A DNA stretch of 64,000 bases from Gibbula magus (Eukaryota; Mollusca; Gastropoda; Trochida; Trochidae), in assembly GCA_936450465.1 (NCBI GenBank), contig OW388302.1:63587826-63651825 (forward strand), in the 5' to 3' direction. Position numbers and translations under genes: made by a program. This document shows, one piece after another, positions 21,700 to 32,094 of the stretch. Below the pieces are notes generated by a model. That model was not told the DNA's origin. It searched no databases and saw only the letters and a program-made list of their open reading frames with translations. Positions within the stretch are counted from its first letter, which is position 1. Every line of letters starts with the position of its first letter.

Positions 21700-22470
21700 A
21701 ATTGTGCACGTCCTCTCCTAAATGGATAGATCAGTGTCATCTTAATGAAGCAATATCTAAATATTCTTATAACGTTTTGGTTAAAACTTTACTCACACCA
21801 AAAATAACCATCTAATTGCTCAAATATTGCAGTGATAACATCAAGGATAATTGCAGAGTTAATTGACAATATATTTCGTGAAAGAGTTAAATAATTTTCT
21901 CTATCTAATTTTTTAAATACCACTTCTTAGCAGTAACTACTCAACCTATTATTATTGACTGTACACATATCTTTTTCACGTGTAAATTTGTTATTTTGTT
22001 CATTTTTAGCTCATCAGGATTGAGGTACAATCACTTGAACCTTTTCCCTCAGGAACAGTTCATGTTATTTTGTTATATCATTACTATATGTTTTTAAATA
22101 AATTGTATGAACACTTTTCCCCCTTGTTCTTTTCCTTCATTTTAAAGGTTAACCTGATCCTTATTTCAAAACAAATTACTTTTGCTCATTTTGAAAGTCT
22201 CAAAACATTACTCATTCCTTATATTTTACCACAATTTCCTCTTCTAATGCCAAGAATGCTCGACTTGCCAATGTCCAGGAGAGCGGCAAACCATGTCGGG
22301 TAAAACACTCGGTAAATATTTAAAGTAACTCTGAAAATTATACAACTAGACAATTATTTCAGTTATATAACACATGGATACTCATCCAAGACAGTAGACA
22401 GAACATAAAAATATGACACACGATATCCATTTCGCGGGTTGATCTGTAAGATCAATGTTTTCTTGTTCAA
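21700..22470 (+). repeat. Helitron 3' module, copy 1
   Basis: Aligns by eye with 26150-27073: shared blocks include CAGTGTCATCTTAATGAAGC, CAGAGTTAATTGACAAT, AAATTGTATGAACACTT and the final GTTGATC..TAAGATCAATG hairpin with TTTTCTTGT. Divergence is considerable. It ends with the same hairpin found near 10394 and 27046. Confidence 0.7.
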
Positions 22471-22888
22471 TTATTGTGCTCTATTTTATGTTTATTTCTG
22501 CGTATGCTATGGGGAAGTTTTATGCTATGGGGAGCAATGAGTAATCATTGGGGAGAAATTTTATACTTTCTGCAAGGAACACAATTGATAACTTTAGTTC
22601 ACTTTTCTCAATATGTTAAATTGTCTTCATGACATATGCAAATTACAAACTGCATTACAAATGCTTAATATAGATATAAAGATTTGTTTTTAAAATCTGA
22701 TTCATAAAATAACAAATAAGGGAGACACAGCGACAAACGGGCTCAACAAGTGGTGGCATGGTAACCCGATACTGTGTACGTGACTTTTTCCGGATCGCTT
22801 ATCTGAGAGGGAGAGGAAGTGCCTTGGACTGTTTATGTTTGGCGATAACATACAATTGCACCTCCCTATTCCGTACTATCGGAATCCC

Positions 22889-22919
22889 ATGAGATGTGCG
22901 CATGCGCAATTGCTTCAGT
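22889..22919 (+). repeat. DIRS left inverted terminal repeat core
   Basis: Reverse complement of 25408-25438, 31 of 31 bases by eye, with GCGCATGCGC at its centre. Outside this core the two ends diverge, but both keep a GG(A/T)GGTGG-type border. Confidence 0.92.
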
Positions 22920-23141
22920 GCCATTGTGCCTTTGTTTCAGTAAGTCGTTTTTTTATAACTTTTGTTCAGATTTGGACATTTCTTTTGATTTGAGAATTTG
23001 TGTGTCTATCCTTTTTGGGACCTACGAGCTCTCGACCCAGAGAAACAGTATTGCACCACTGTTGTCCTCGACACGAAGTGTGAGGCGAGTAATTACTGTT
23101 GTGACTGAGAAGGCCCCAGGCCTTGGTCCACGTACCCTGTC

Positions 23142-23344
23142 ATGGCGACTCCCCGGGGGTCGGACAAGGGACACAGTGCCAGTGCTTCTCCGTCTCGTAC
23201 GAACTTTTTCGAAATGGCAGACAATCTCGGGACGACACCGAGTGCGAGAGGGGTGACTATTGATAATAATTTGGAAAGTACCCCTAGTCATGTTTTTGAT
23301 CGAGAGAGTGGAATTAACGGCCAGTGCGAGATAGAGACAGGACC
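23142..23344 (+). pseudogene. DIRS gag-like remnant
   Basis: A short ORF from ATG 23142 (MATPRGSDKG, FEMADNLG) with low-complexity Ser/Pro content. It runs into the deletion junction at about 23320-23345, beyond which the RNase H frame is read. The rest of gag and the whole reverse transcriptase appear lost at this junction. Identity as gag rests on position only. Confidence 0.45.
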
Positions 23345-24244
23345 AGTGGTTTATGGTCTGAGGAAGAGTGTGGCAAACACATAAATTATTTGGAAATTCT
23401 GGCTGCGTGGTTGACTCTCCAATCTCTTTGTAAAGACTGCTATGGTGTGCACATCAGACTAATGTTAGATAACACTACTGCTGTGGCATATGCGAACAAT
23501 ATGGGAGGCAGTAAACAAGCTTGTAATTATATTACAAGGCAGATGTGGTTATGGTGTATTGACAGAGGTATATGGATATGTGCAGCCCATGTCCCTGGCA
23601 TAGAGAACTCAGAGGCTGACTGGTGTTCTAGAAATAAGAGTGATGACACTGAGTGGAAGTTAGATATGAGTGTGTTTCAATCTTTAGTGAAGACATTTGG
23701 ATTGCCAGATAGAGATTTATTTGCCTCTCGGTTAAATCACCAGTTGGATAGGTATGTGTCATGGGCTCCAGACCCGGGGGCGATAGGAATTGATGCATTT
23801 TCCATGTTATGGAAGAATTCATTTGCCTATGTTTTCTGCCCTTTCAGTGTTCTAGGAAGAGTTGTACAGAAAATCAGGCAGGAGGAAGCGGACATCCTCT
23901 TGATAGCTCCTCTGTGGCCAACTCAGAGTTGGTTCAGTTCGCTGTTGGAATTGTCGATCGATTGTCCGCGATTGCTGCCAAAGTCACAACAGTTGTTCAC
24001 ACTCGCCCATCATCCTCGGAAAGTACACCCCTTGTTCCTACAAGGCAAACTGAAGCTAGCGGCATTCCGCTTATCCGGGAAGTTCTGCAAAGTAAAGGCG
24101 TTCAGGGAGAAACTGCAGACATCATTTTGCAGTCATGGAAAGGTGCCACCAAGAAACAATATAGGACATATCTCAGGAAATGGTTGTTGTTTTGTGGTGA
24201 AAAAGACATTGATTCCGTTTCACCATCTCTTAATGAGGGTTTAA
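23345..24244 (+). CDS. DIRS RNase H and methyltransferase-like domain (partial)
   Basis: Starts at the deletion junction with GLWSEEECGKHINYLEILAA, the beginning of the DIRS RNase H; LDNTTAVAYANNMGG and HVPGIENSEADWCSR are further RNase H motifs. Then follows DLFASRLNHQLDRYVSW.PDPGA and DAFSMLW..SFAYVFCPFS, a region seen in DIRS proteins and related to phage-type N6-adenine methyltransferases; CPFS stands where a catalytic PPY-type motif would be. The C-terminal ~145 residues overlap the recombinase ORF in another frame. The RT domain that should precede it is missing. Confidence 0.78.
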   Translation, partial: SGLWSEEECGKHINYLEILAAWLTLQSLCKDCYGVHIRLMLDNTTAVAYANNMGGSKQACNYITRQMWLWCIDRGIWICAAHVPGIENSEADWCSRNKSDDTEWKLDMSVFQSLVKTFGLPDRDLFASRLNHQLDRYVSWAPDPGAIGIDAFSMLWKNSFAYVFCPFSVLGRVVQKIRQEEADILLIAPLWPTQSWFSSLLELSIDCPRLLPKSQQLFTLAHHPRKVHPLFLQGKLKLAAFRLSGKFCKVKAFREKLQTSFCSHGKVPPRNNIGHISGNGCCFVVKKTLIPFHHLLMRV

Positions 24245-25026
24245 GTTTCCTTGAACAGTTATATAAACAAGGTTTGAGTTATTCAGCTATAAACTCTGCT
24301 AGATCAGCTTTATCAGCTGTTATTAAGATAGATAATGTACCGTTTGGACAACATCATTATGTTTTAAGATTTATGAAAGGGATTTTTAATGTAAGGCCCT
24401 CTTTTCCAAGGTATAATGTCACCTGGAGTGTGTCAGTAGTACTGCAGTATCTAAGAGAGGTGAATGAAGATGGCCTGAAAACTGTCACAACTAAACTTGC
24501 TATGTTGTTATTACTTTTATCAGGCCAGCGTGTCCAATCTTTGCATATGATAGACTGTAGGAATGTAGATATTGTTGACAATATGGTAAAAATTAGATTT
24601 GGGGATTTGTTGAAACAAACAAGACCAGGGTATCAGCAAGGAGAAATTACCATCCCAGGATATGCAGATGATAGACTATGTGTAGTTAGGTTGCTTAGAG
24701 ATTATCTAGGTAGGACATCAGAGTTGAGAGGAGATGAAACTGCATTATTTATTGCTGTACAGAAACCTCACAAAAGAGTTAGCAAAGACACCATTGGACG
24801 TTGGATAAGAACTGTTCTCTCCGATGCTGGTATCAATATGTCAGTGTTCAAACCGCATAGTGTGCGCTCCGCTTCAACTAGTGCAGCAAGATCTTCAGGG
24901 AATGTGCCACTTGCCACAATACTTAGGACTGCTGGCTGGAGTGGGGAGTGTGTCTTTAGACAGTTTTATGACAAACCTGTGTCTGATGAAGGACAGTTTG
25001 GCAGGGCTCTGCTGAACATGTGTTGA
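23809..25026 (+). CDS. DIRS tyrosine recombinase
   Basis: 405 codons; the conserved part begins around residue 90. Core-binding region: WKGATKKQYRTYLRKWLLFC and SYSAINSARSALSAV. Catalytic domain: SGQRVQSL (first Arg), KPHSVRSASTSAA (His-x-x-Arg), GWSGE (Trp position) and FRQFYDKP (nucleophilic Tyr). All expected catalytic residues are present, so the enzyme may still be active although the element lacks an RT. It would integrate circular cDNA without target duplications. The true start is uncertain because the first ~90 residues overlap the RNase H frame. Confidence 0.9.
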   Translation: MEEFICLCFLPFQCSRKSCTENQAGGSGHPLDSSSVANSELVQFAVGIVDRLSAIAAKVTTVVHTRPSSSESTPLVPTRQTEASGIPLIREVLQSKGVQGETADIILQSWKGATKKQYRTYLRKWLLFCGEKDIDSVSPSLNEGLSFLEQLYKQGLSYSAINSARSALSAVIKIDNVPFGQHHYVLRFMKGIFNVRPSFPRYNVTWSVSVVLQYLREVNEDGLKTVTTKLAMLLLLLSGQRVQSLHMIDCRNVDIVDNMVKIRFGDLLKQTRPGYQQGEITIPGYADDRLCVVRLLRDYLGRTSELRGDETALFIAVQKPHKRVSKDTIGRWIRTVLSDAGINMSVFKPHSVRSASTSAARSSGNVPLATILRTAGWSGECVFRQFYDKPVSDEGQFGRALLNMC

Positions 25027-25242
25027 AATGACATTAATGATGAATTTTATATCAATAATATGCATAATATGTCATATACTGGAAGAATTAATAGCTCTGA
25101 CAGAGAACTTTAGTAGTTGTTATTATTAGTTGATATGTAGTGATCAATGTAATTAGAAAATGTTTAGTAAACAAAAGTTGACTGAAACTTGATTTGGTTT
25201 TGGTGTTTGATTGAAATATGATTTTCTCTAAATATCTCATGG

Positions 25243-25362
25243 GTTTCCGATAGTACGGAATAGGGAGGTGGAATTATAAAATTAAACGAGACTTACCTGT
25301 AAGGTGAAGTTTGATATTAATTCCACCGACCTATGGAGTACTGAGGGATCACATGCCCACCC
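25243..25362 (-). repeat. DIRS internal complementary region
   Basis: First part (CCGATAGTACGGAATAGGG) is the reverse complement of the left end; the second part, from TAAAATTAAACGAGACTTAC through ACTGAGGGATCACATG, is the reverse complement of the right end. Joining both complements is the hallmark used by DIRS elements to circularise their cDNA. Confidence 0.9.
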
Positions 25363-25795
25363 AACCCATCCCTAGTAGGTGGGGGAAAAATCATATTTTC
25401 TCTAAAAACTGAAGCAATTGCGCATGCGCACATCTCATGTGATCCCTCAGTACTCCATAGGTCGGTGGAATTAATATCAAACTTCACCTTACAGGTAAGT
25501 CTCGTTTAATTTTATAAATATCGGTGAGTGTTTCTGAAACGAAATCGGATTTTATAATATAATATATATAATAAATAATCTTTTTCATATGTACATCTAA
25601 AGTATTTTGTTCAATGAATCATATTTCATTTCTTATTTTATTATTTCTATTATTGAAATAATAAGCACACAATCTATCTGTGTAATGATAAAATTGTTTC
25701 ATTCCATTTGTGATTTCCACTTTTTTATATTCTCAGATTTCCCGCTGAAATTCTCTTGCTGAGAATTTGGTATTGCGAGTGGACCTGCAAGCAAA

Positions 25796-26098
25796 ATGGT
25801 AAGAACAATTATGGCAAGTTTGCACCAAGGCTGTCAACAATTTCAACCATTTAATGGTGTTCAGTGTACTGCAGTAGCATTAATTGCTTTGCTATTTTTA
25901 AATTTTCCATCCATCCATTTAACGCCAGCTGATTTAGACAAAGTGTTAGTGAATGGAACACGTCTGTATGCTCATCTCTCTCAAGAGATGGGATATAGAG
26001 TATTTTTGGGACACAATCAGTTGCCAATTTCATTATCTTATGATGGCATTGATTATAATATTAACTACATGCTAGATATGTTTTATGGTCATATATAA
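25796..26098 (+). pseudogene. Truncated Helitron protease-like gene start
   Basis: 100 codons matching the first ~100 residues of the copy-1 protein: LHQGCQQFQPFNGVQC, ADLDKVLVNGTRLY, MLDMFYGHI. It ends soon after the point where copy 1 carries its MITE, and the sequence then joins the Helitron 3' module. The C76-like His motif is absent, so it cannot be active. Confidence 0.85.
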
Positions 26099-27310
26099 AT
26101 AAATAAATTTTCTTTTTCCTATTACAAAACAATATGTATTTTTTTTCTTAGGAAAATGTATACATGTCCTCTTTTCAAATGACATATCAGTGTCATCTTA
26201 ATGAAGCAATAACTGAACATTTTTTCAAAAAGAATTTTTGCTGAATCCAAAATTAATAATCTTGCTGCTCAAGTTTTGCACTAAGGAGAAAGAAATGATG
26301 CAGAGTTAATTGACAATTTATATATCATTAAAAATCTGATAATGGTCTTTGTTCAAATTCAAATACTTGACTGTACACATGCCCTTTACAAGTGTAAATT
26401 TAAGTTATTTTCTAATGTTTTTCAATATTTATTTTTTCTTAATCATTTTCTTAATAATAAAAAAAGTCTACATTTGTTCATGTTTGAGGGAGGTACAATC
26501 ACTTTTCCCTTGGGAACATTTCATGTAATTTATTTTTGAATTACTATGTTTATTAATAAATTGTATGAACACTTGTTTTACATTGTTTTCCTTCCCTTTC
26601 AGGTTTATTTGATCCTGACATAAAAAACATCAATTTAGCTTAGTTTGTATGTCTTAACAACATATTTAAACACTTGTACTTCCACACAATTTGCATCTGT
26701 TCAAATGCCAAGATGATTGACAGAATGAGAGAGGGAAACCTCGTGTCAAATGTTATGTCCGGTAAAAAACTAGATAATTCAAGTTACTGTAAAAATAACA
26801 TATCATCACACGGTTGGGAGGCTTGTGTCATGGTGGCTTCTCCAGGACCCTGCAGGCTATGTTGTCAGGAGTTTAATACTCCTGGTAGTGGCTCTCATGT
26901 CAAAAAGGCCAAGGGGTAGAGACTAGACTAAGTTCAAACCATCCAATTTCTGCTGTCTCTCACTATGATCGTGTATTTCTGTCTAGCCCTGTCGATACCT
27001 AAATAGACAGGTTTTAAAATTGTACACAGTTTACCCTGCGCCGTGTTGATCGGTAAGATCAATGTTTTCTTGTCAGAACTGTGGCTTAAGACTTCGCGGG
27101 GGAGTGGAGCTCTCCGGGAAATCGTATATATGCCTAATCTAACTCATAACACATGGCCTTCCTTAACCGGTGCTTACAACGTTTAGGCATTTGTTGGTAT
27201 ATGTCTTACCTCGATTTACATTTAGGAATTTTCACCGTACTCATCGCACTCTGTGAATCTAGGCAGAAAAGGGACGCTTACTATTGGTAATCCTACTTTT
27301 ATTTGTTCTC

Positions 27311-27550
27311 TGACGTCACGAATTCTTTTATAAATTTTACGATTTCTGATTGGTTTCTTATCGATCGAATGTTCTCGACGAGTCACGTGGGGACGCCATG
27401 ACGTCACGATTCGGTAACATTTTACGATTTCTGATTGGTTTCTTATCGATCGAATGTTCTCGATGAGTCACGTGGGGACGCCATGACGTCACGATTCGGT
27501 TATAATTTTACGATTTCTGATTGGTTCGATCATTATGCCGTGGGGACGCT
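27311..27550. repeat. ~84-bp tandem repeats with promoter-type motifs
   Basis: Units starting at ~27334, ~27418 and ~27504 (last one shortened). Each full unit has ACGATTTCTGATTGGTTTC (inverted CCAAT box), ATCGATCGAAT, GTCACGTGG (E-box) and TGACGTCAC (CRE-type site). An additional TGACGTCAC lies at 27311. No gene start can be tied to it; the nearest ORF ends, rather than starts, beside it. Confidence 0.8.
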
Positions 27551-27598
27551 ATCGAGACATGACTCATCCTTATCCCTCTAAAATCTCCTCCGTTCATA

Positions 27599-28242
27599 TT
27601 ATAAATAACCCGCCATCCAAAGACAGGGTATATCATCAATGGCACTATCCGAGAACATTTGTCTGAATAAATCAGAAATATGTGCATTAGAGTTGTATGA
27701 TGCATGGGTTGTAACTGTTTGTAAAGTCCACAGAATTTCCGACTTCAAGACATCATTACGTGAAACGAAATCCGCCATGTTCGAATGAGTGGTCACATTT
27801 TCTGGCAGTAATGGCGCACGCGGGACAATTAAGTCTTCATTTCCCGTATCTTTGGTCACTTTTGCTTCAGAAGTTTCAGTTTCACTTTGTATAAGTCAAG
27901 CATTTTTCAATGTCATTCCCGATAACAATGACAAGTTCTTGGAATGACGATCTCCTTAGGAGTGCGATCGCAATGCACTTTCTCCCATCGTACCGATGTC
28001 AATATATTTTCTGCAACACTGACAAATTGCCTTATATTTGTCTTTCGTTTCCTTGATCCAAGGGTATTTTTGGGCCCAGGCACGATTGAAAAAAATACAT
28101 TTCCCCATAATGAAATCATATATTTGCAAAGAAAGGTTGCACCTACCGACAATGTGTAGAGTGACTGGAACCAACTTTCGATATGGAAACGAGGCTTCTT
28201 AAACTGGGTTTCTACAAGCGCATATTTTGCGCTCATTACCAT
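27599..28242 (-). pseudogene. BED-zinc-finger hAT-like fragment
   Basis: 28174-27956 reads NRAWAQKYPWIKETKDKYKA, CQCCRKYIDI and MGESALRSHS, the pattern of a BED zinc finger (Cys-x2-Cys and a following His). After a frame break 27859-27599 reads LKSEILWTLQTVTTHASYNS and ISDLFRQMFSDS, resembling a region that follows BED fingers in invertebrate hAT-like proteins. No transposase core remains. A degraded piece of a transposon-derived gene. Confidence 0.6.
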
Positions 28243-28260
28243 TGTACCGTAGACGGTACC

Positions 28261-28800
28261 GAGGTTCTATTTATAGATCGGAAGCATACAACACTTTGGA
28301 ATTTTACCGATAGTATTTTATCTTTTCCAATCAAATAATTTTTACAGTTGTATTTATTAAAATTTAGACAGGTTTTCCATATTCAAGCACTATCTATAAA
28401 ATAAAAGCACCTTGTGCGAGATAGGTAAAATTCAAGCATTTTTCATCGGGCAGGGTCAAATTCAAATTTGTGCGAACCTTGTATAACAGTTTTGTCATTG
28501 GTGTGCCAGTGAAATTCGCATGAAAATGACCCCTATATCTATAGACCTTCATATTGCCATGTCAAATCGAGGTCAGTCTACTTGCTTTTCTTGAAAGTCA
28601 ACCATTGTATCTGGTAACCAAGTCTATTAAGATAAATTCTACTCAAATGTATGTTTTTAATACCTTCACAATTGCCTATGTGGCCTATTATTTAAACAAT
28701 GCATGTCGACATTTCACTATTTGAAGAACATTTTTGAATGATGCATAATGACCTATTTGCATGTGATTTAAAATATTCAAATGACCATGTTGTATTTTAA
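28261..28800. other. No gene recognised
   Basis: AT-rich stretch between the BED-finger fragment and the SINE. No supported motif. Confidence 0.5.
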
Positions 28801-28807
28801 CAGATAA

Positions 28808-29118
28808 GGTGAGGTGAGTTGGGGTTTAACGCCGCTTTCAAGAGTATTTCACTTATATCGCGGCTGCTAGTATTATGGCAGGGAGAAAGCCCGCAACGCC
28901 ATGTGGTTATGCATTGCGGTGAAACCTGCGAGCATCGGCTGGAACTAGCGAACCATGGGTGGTACTGCACTGAAATTCAGTGTAGCATTGCACCCAAACC
29001 TGACTGCGTGTAGAACAGTTCTCTACTGCAGACAAAGTTGCCGTGCCCCTGGCGGGATTCGAACCCCGGACCTCTTGATCCGAAGCCGAACGCGCTAACC
29101 ACTGCGCTATCCCGCCCC
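28808..29118 (-). mobile_element. tRNA-derived SINE, full length
   Basis: On the minus strand: tRNA-like head GGCGGGATAGCGCAGTGG with A box, B box GGTTCGAATCC and an acceptor stem closing with TCCCGCC; then a conserved middle and the tail AAAGCGGCGTTAAACCCCAA. The anticodon-loop position reads TCG, so a tRNA-Arg-like origin is plausible. Flanks AACAGATAA / AACAATAAA may be a worn target duplication. Confidence 0.9.
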
Positions 29119-29210
29119 AACAATAAATGAATTGCGGGGGAAAGACATCAATTACAAGTACACATGCTAAAAAGCGCTTGCTGCTTAGAATGGACAATTT
29201 GTTGAACTAA

Positions 29211-29526
29211 TGAGTGTGTGAGTGAGTTGGGGTTTAACGCCGCTTTCAAGAGTATTTCACTTATATCACGGCTGCTAGTATTATGGCACGGAGAAAGCCC
29301 GCAATGCCATGTGGCTATGCATTGCGGTGAAACCTGCGAGCATCGGCTGGAACTAGCGACCCATGGGTGGTACTGCACTGAAATTCAGTGTAGCATTGCA
29401 CCCAAACCTTACTGCGTGTAGAACAGTTCTCTACTGCAGACAAAGTTGCCGTGCCCCTGGCGGGATTCGAACCCCGGACCTCTTGATCCGAAGCCGAACG
29501 CGCTAACCACTGCGCTATCCCGCCCC
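29211..29526 (-). mobile_element. tRNA-derived SINE, full length
   Basis: Second copy of the same SINE, same orientation, 93 bases beyond the first. Near-identical over the whole length. No clear target duplication. Confidence 0.9.
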
Positions 29527-29529
29527 CTT

Positions 29530-30064
29530 TTTGATCCAACAAAATGTCTTAATTTTAATGTCATTAAATGGGTGGATCTGTCAACTCGGTCCCTGAAAGA
29601 AATACTTTTGTTATAGATATCATAGTTTAGACCTGACCCAAATTTATTTAAAGATATCGAAGAATAACAAGAGGTTATTGAAAAGCGGTGTGTGGCACGG
29701 AGTGACCACTGTTATCTCATGGGCACCGCTTCATGTGCGCATGGTTGTTCTGCTTTACATCTTTCATCGCGTTCCATTTTCCATGTACATAGTTCATATG
29801 AAATTGGAGAAGACTGGCCAAGCCAAGTCCTCAGAATGATGGTTTAGAAATGTTCTAATCTGTAACTCGCGGTTAGGCAGTACCGCGCATTCCTTGCCTC
29901 AGCAGGCGTGGCTTGGCCTCGCTGCCAGTTTGGAAGCATGGCTGAATCACTGTTTGGTGGTCTACATTTAGAGAAGCACAAGGATAGATATTCTTTATTT
30001 CCTCCGAAATCGAAGATACAATAAGGTATGCCATCACGTATATACAGGTTACAGAGTGGCTAAG
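29530..30064. other. Non-coding, includes LINE 3'UTR
   Basis: Probable 3'UTR of the minus-strand LINE at 30065-31730; on the minus strand GAAATAAAG occurs near 29995. No other feature seen. Confidence 0.45.
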
Positions 30065-31730
30065 TTACAACATATATGTCAATGTAGGCAGGCAGGTTTT
30101 TACAGATTTTGCTATCAGTTTGATACAACGAAACCACGTTTCTTGATCAAGCTGTTGAACATATACATTTGATTGACCACCAAGCATAAATGACACAAAT
30201 TGGTCTTCATCATTCCATAGATTTACAAATGTATCAACATCAAGCATGTCTACAAGTGAGTCGATCAAATGGTTTCTACCGTGTTGTGTAAGTGAACAAT
30301 GAAGTAATACATGTTTTACAATATCATAGGCAACAGTGCCACATTCACGCATATGAGACTGAATACAAAGTGTACTAATACGTAAAAGAGCAGCAATATC
30401 ATTAAAGCTTTCAGGCATTTTATAACAAGCAAACCACAATCGATGAACGTTTCTGTGATATCTTATGGTACTATATCTTTCGAGATTTAGTCTCAAATTC
30501 ATCACAGATGACACATATGAATCTTCAGCTTTACGTATTCTCTCTTTTACTAGTACAGACCACTCAGACTTCGTGATGAATGAGGATTTGTTTACATGAT
30601 CATGTACTTGCAGATCTAAATCATACATAGTTACAAGATTTAGCATGTGGAATACTGCCGATGACTTGCAATAACGATTCCTCTCCAATAATGGTGTATG
30701 TCTGTACTGACACAACCTATGGACAAGTATTTGTTTAAAAACAAGCTTTATATCGCTATTAAACAGTTTTCCCAGAAATATTAGGGACTTTTGGTGTATA
30801 TATCTACGTAATGTGACGATACCGAGAGTATCTCTGGCGATTGTGGATGATCCACGTTTTGAAAGGCCCTGGATACTCTTACAGAAATAGCTTTGAACAT
30901 TGTCCAACATATCATATTCCTTTTCTGGTAGACAGCCCCAGACATTACATGAATATAAACCACATGGTAGAATTACTCTTTCCCAAATGCGTATACAACT
31001 TAATGGGTTAAGACCACCAAAAAACAGGCCGTGGTTCTTATTGGCATTAAAGAGAATCCTTAGTCTTTCACATACAGATTGTGTGCGTTCTAAGGCTCTA
31101 CCAGTAGAATACATGTGTAGACCAGCAAATTGTACATGCGTAGATGAAGGTATTTCCTTCTCACCAATGAATATATTGGGATGTACATTTCTTTTTGAAT
31201 CTCCAAATACGAGAAACAAACTCTTTGAAGCATTAAAACGCAAATGCCATGTGTTGGCATAGTTGTTCACTCGATCTAGCAAACTTTGGAGTCCCACAGG
31301 GTATGTACTCAACAGAGATAAGTCATCAGCTAATAGTACCCCTGGTGTTTTACCCCATGGTAGACAGAGGCCATGACCGGAGTCAACGATACAGTCATTA
31401 ATATATAGAGTGAATAGCCAGGCTGATAAGACTCGACCCTAACCTACGCCCTGTTTTACATAAAAAACATTAGAAGTACATCCACCAATGCTGACACATG
31501 ATTTCATTGACGTGTACATGGTGTATATAAGACGCCACAATTTACCACAAATGCCAAAATTGTAAAGCTTATAGAAAAGGCCATTTAACCGAACTCTGTC
31601 AAATGCTTTTTCATTGTCCAGGAAAGCACAATACACAGGTGAATCCCTTTCTACATAATAAGCAATACTTTCTGTTAAAGTAAGCGCTGCTGTATTTGAT
31701 GAGAATATTTACACAATATGCTCAAATGCT
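30065..31730 (-). pseudogene. 5'-truncated LINE reverse transcriptase, decayed
   Basis: Minus strand. Around 31630-31440: YCAFLDNEKAFDRV (RT motif A) and VKQGV before a TAG near 31438-31440, followed in frame by GRVLSAWLFTLYINDC. LLADDLSLLS near 31340 replaces the usual F/Y-ADD motif. The long ORF 31312-30065 covers RT thumb and C-terminal region (WHLRFNASKSLFLVFG; C-terminal Cys/His stretch near ECGTVAYDIVKHVLLHC). Different family from copies A/B and from L3. The 5' side joins an unrelated gene fragment at ~31760. Confidence 0.8.
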
Positions 31731-31773
31731 CCAGCCACATAAGCCACAATACATCGCGATATTCAAATGTCTT

Positions 31774-32090
31774 CTACTTGTGAACTGGGTAGCCTAGTTG
31801 GGCTCTTTGTCTTTTTATGCTCTCTGTCAATCGTTTTGATGTTATCGGTTGGTCAACATTTTCGTTCCAGTCAAGGATGGCAAACTGGACCATGAGTTTG
31901 TAGGTTTGTTCTCCAAAGACTACTCTCTTGTCTACAAACTGGAGTTTGGCATTGTTAAACGATTCCACATAATGGGTGTCTTTGCATGCTGCATACAGTT
32001 CTGCACGCTTGTACGCAGGTAACGTGTGCAGATAGGAAATGATAGCCTCTTCTGCCTTCTCGTTTACAATTGGTTTTCGCTGTGGCTCAT
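31774..32090 (-). pseudogene. Uncharacterised ESFNN-family fragment
   Basis: Minus-strand frame from ~32090: EEAIISYLHTLPAYKRAELY, then YVESFNNAKLQFVDKRVVFG and LDWNENVDQP. The ESFNN...DKR...D(L/W)NE(N/H)VD pattern recurs at ~35160-35260, so the two are related. I do not know the function; such proteins occur in many copies in marine invertebrates and look transposon-borne. A LINE tail at ~32095 abuts its 5' side. Confidence 0.55.
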
Positions 32091-32094
32091 AAGC

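Larger units (their letters stand above)
10517..22470 (+). mobile_element. Helitron, decayed autonomous copy (copy 1)
   Basis: About 12 kb. It encodes a protease-like domain, a Cys-rich domain, Rep and PIF1-like helicase (11186-18224) and a spliced RPA-like gene (18409-20468). Its first ~650 bases match 22473-25800 (minus the DIRS insertion), and its last ~750 bases match 26140-27073, which sets the approximate ends. The 5' side has a perfect hairpin (CACGGCGC/GCGCCGTG) at 10518-10536; the 3' side has TTGATC/GATCAA at 22439-22454 followed by TGTTTTCTTGT. Exact termini and subclass (Helitron or Helentron) are inference. Interrupted by a MITE and two LINE insertions. Confidence 0.75.
22856..25516 (+). 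mobile_element. DIRS-like tyrosine-recombinase retrotransposon, internally deleted
   Basis: Boundaries come from comparison with uninterrupted Helitron copy 1 near 10912. No target duplication is apparent, as expected for DIRS. Inverted terminal repeats share a perfect 31-bp core (22889-22919 and 25408-25438). An internal complementary region at ~25243-25362 is complementary to both element ends joined. It codes for a gag-like start, RNase H, a methyltransferase-like domain and a tyrosine recombinase. The reverse transcriptase is absent. Confidence 0.9.
22473..27073 (+). mobile_element. Helitron copy 2, deleted, with DIRS insertion
   Basis: Starts about 20 bases after the end of copy 1 with the same GTGCTCTATTTTATG and GCTATGGGGAAGTTTT..CTATGGGGAGC blocks seen at 10535-10600. 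It keeps only the start of the protease-like gene (25796-26098) and then jumps to the 3' module (26150-27073). The Rep/helicase core is missing. The 3' end reads GCGCCGTG then a TTGATC/GATCAA hairpin; the GCGCCGTG is complementary to CACGGCGC at the 5' end of copy 1, consistent with asymmetric terminal inverted repeats of Helentron-type elements. Confidence 0.7.

Noticed and set aside
28907..29542. ORFs reading IAQWLARSASDQEVRGSNPARG across the SINE heads (also at 36936, 41066, 47603)
   Set aside because: This peptide is the conceptual translation of the tRNA-like part of the SINE, a common annotation artefact.
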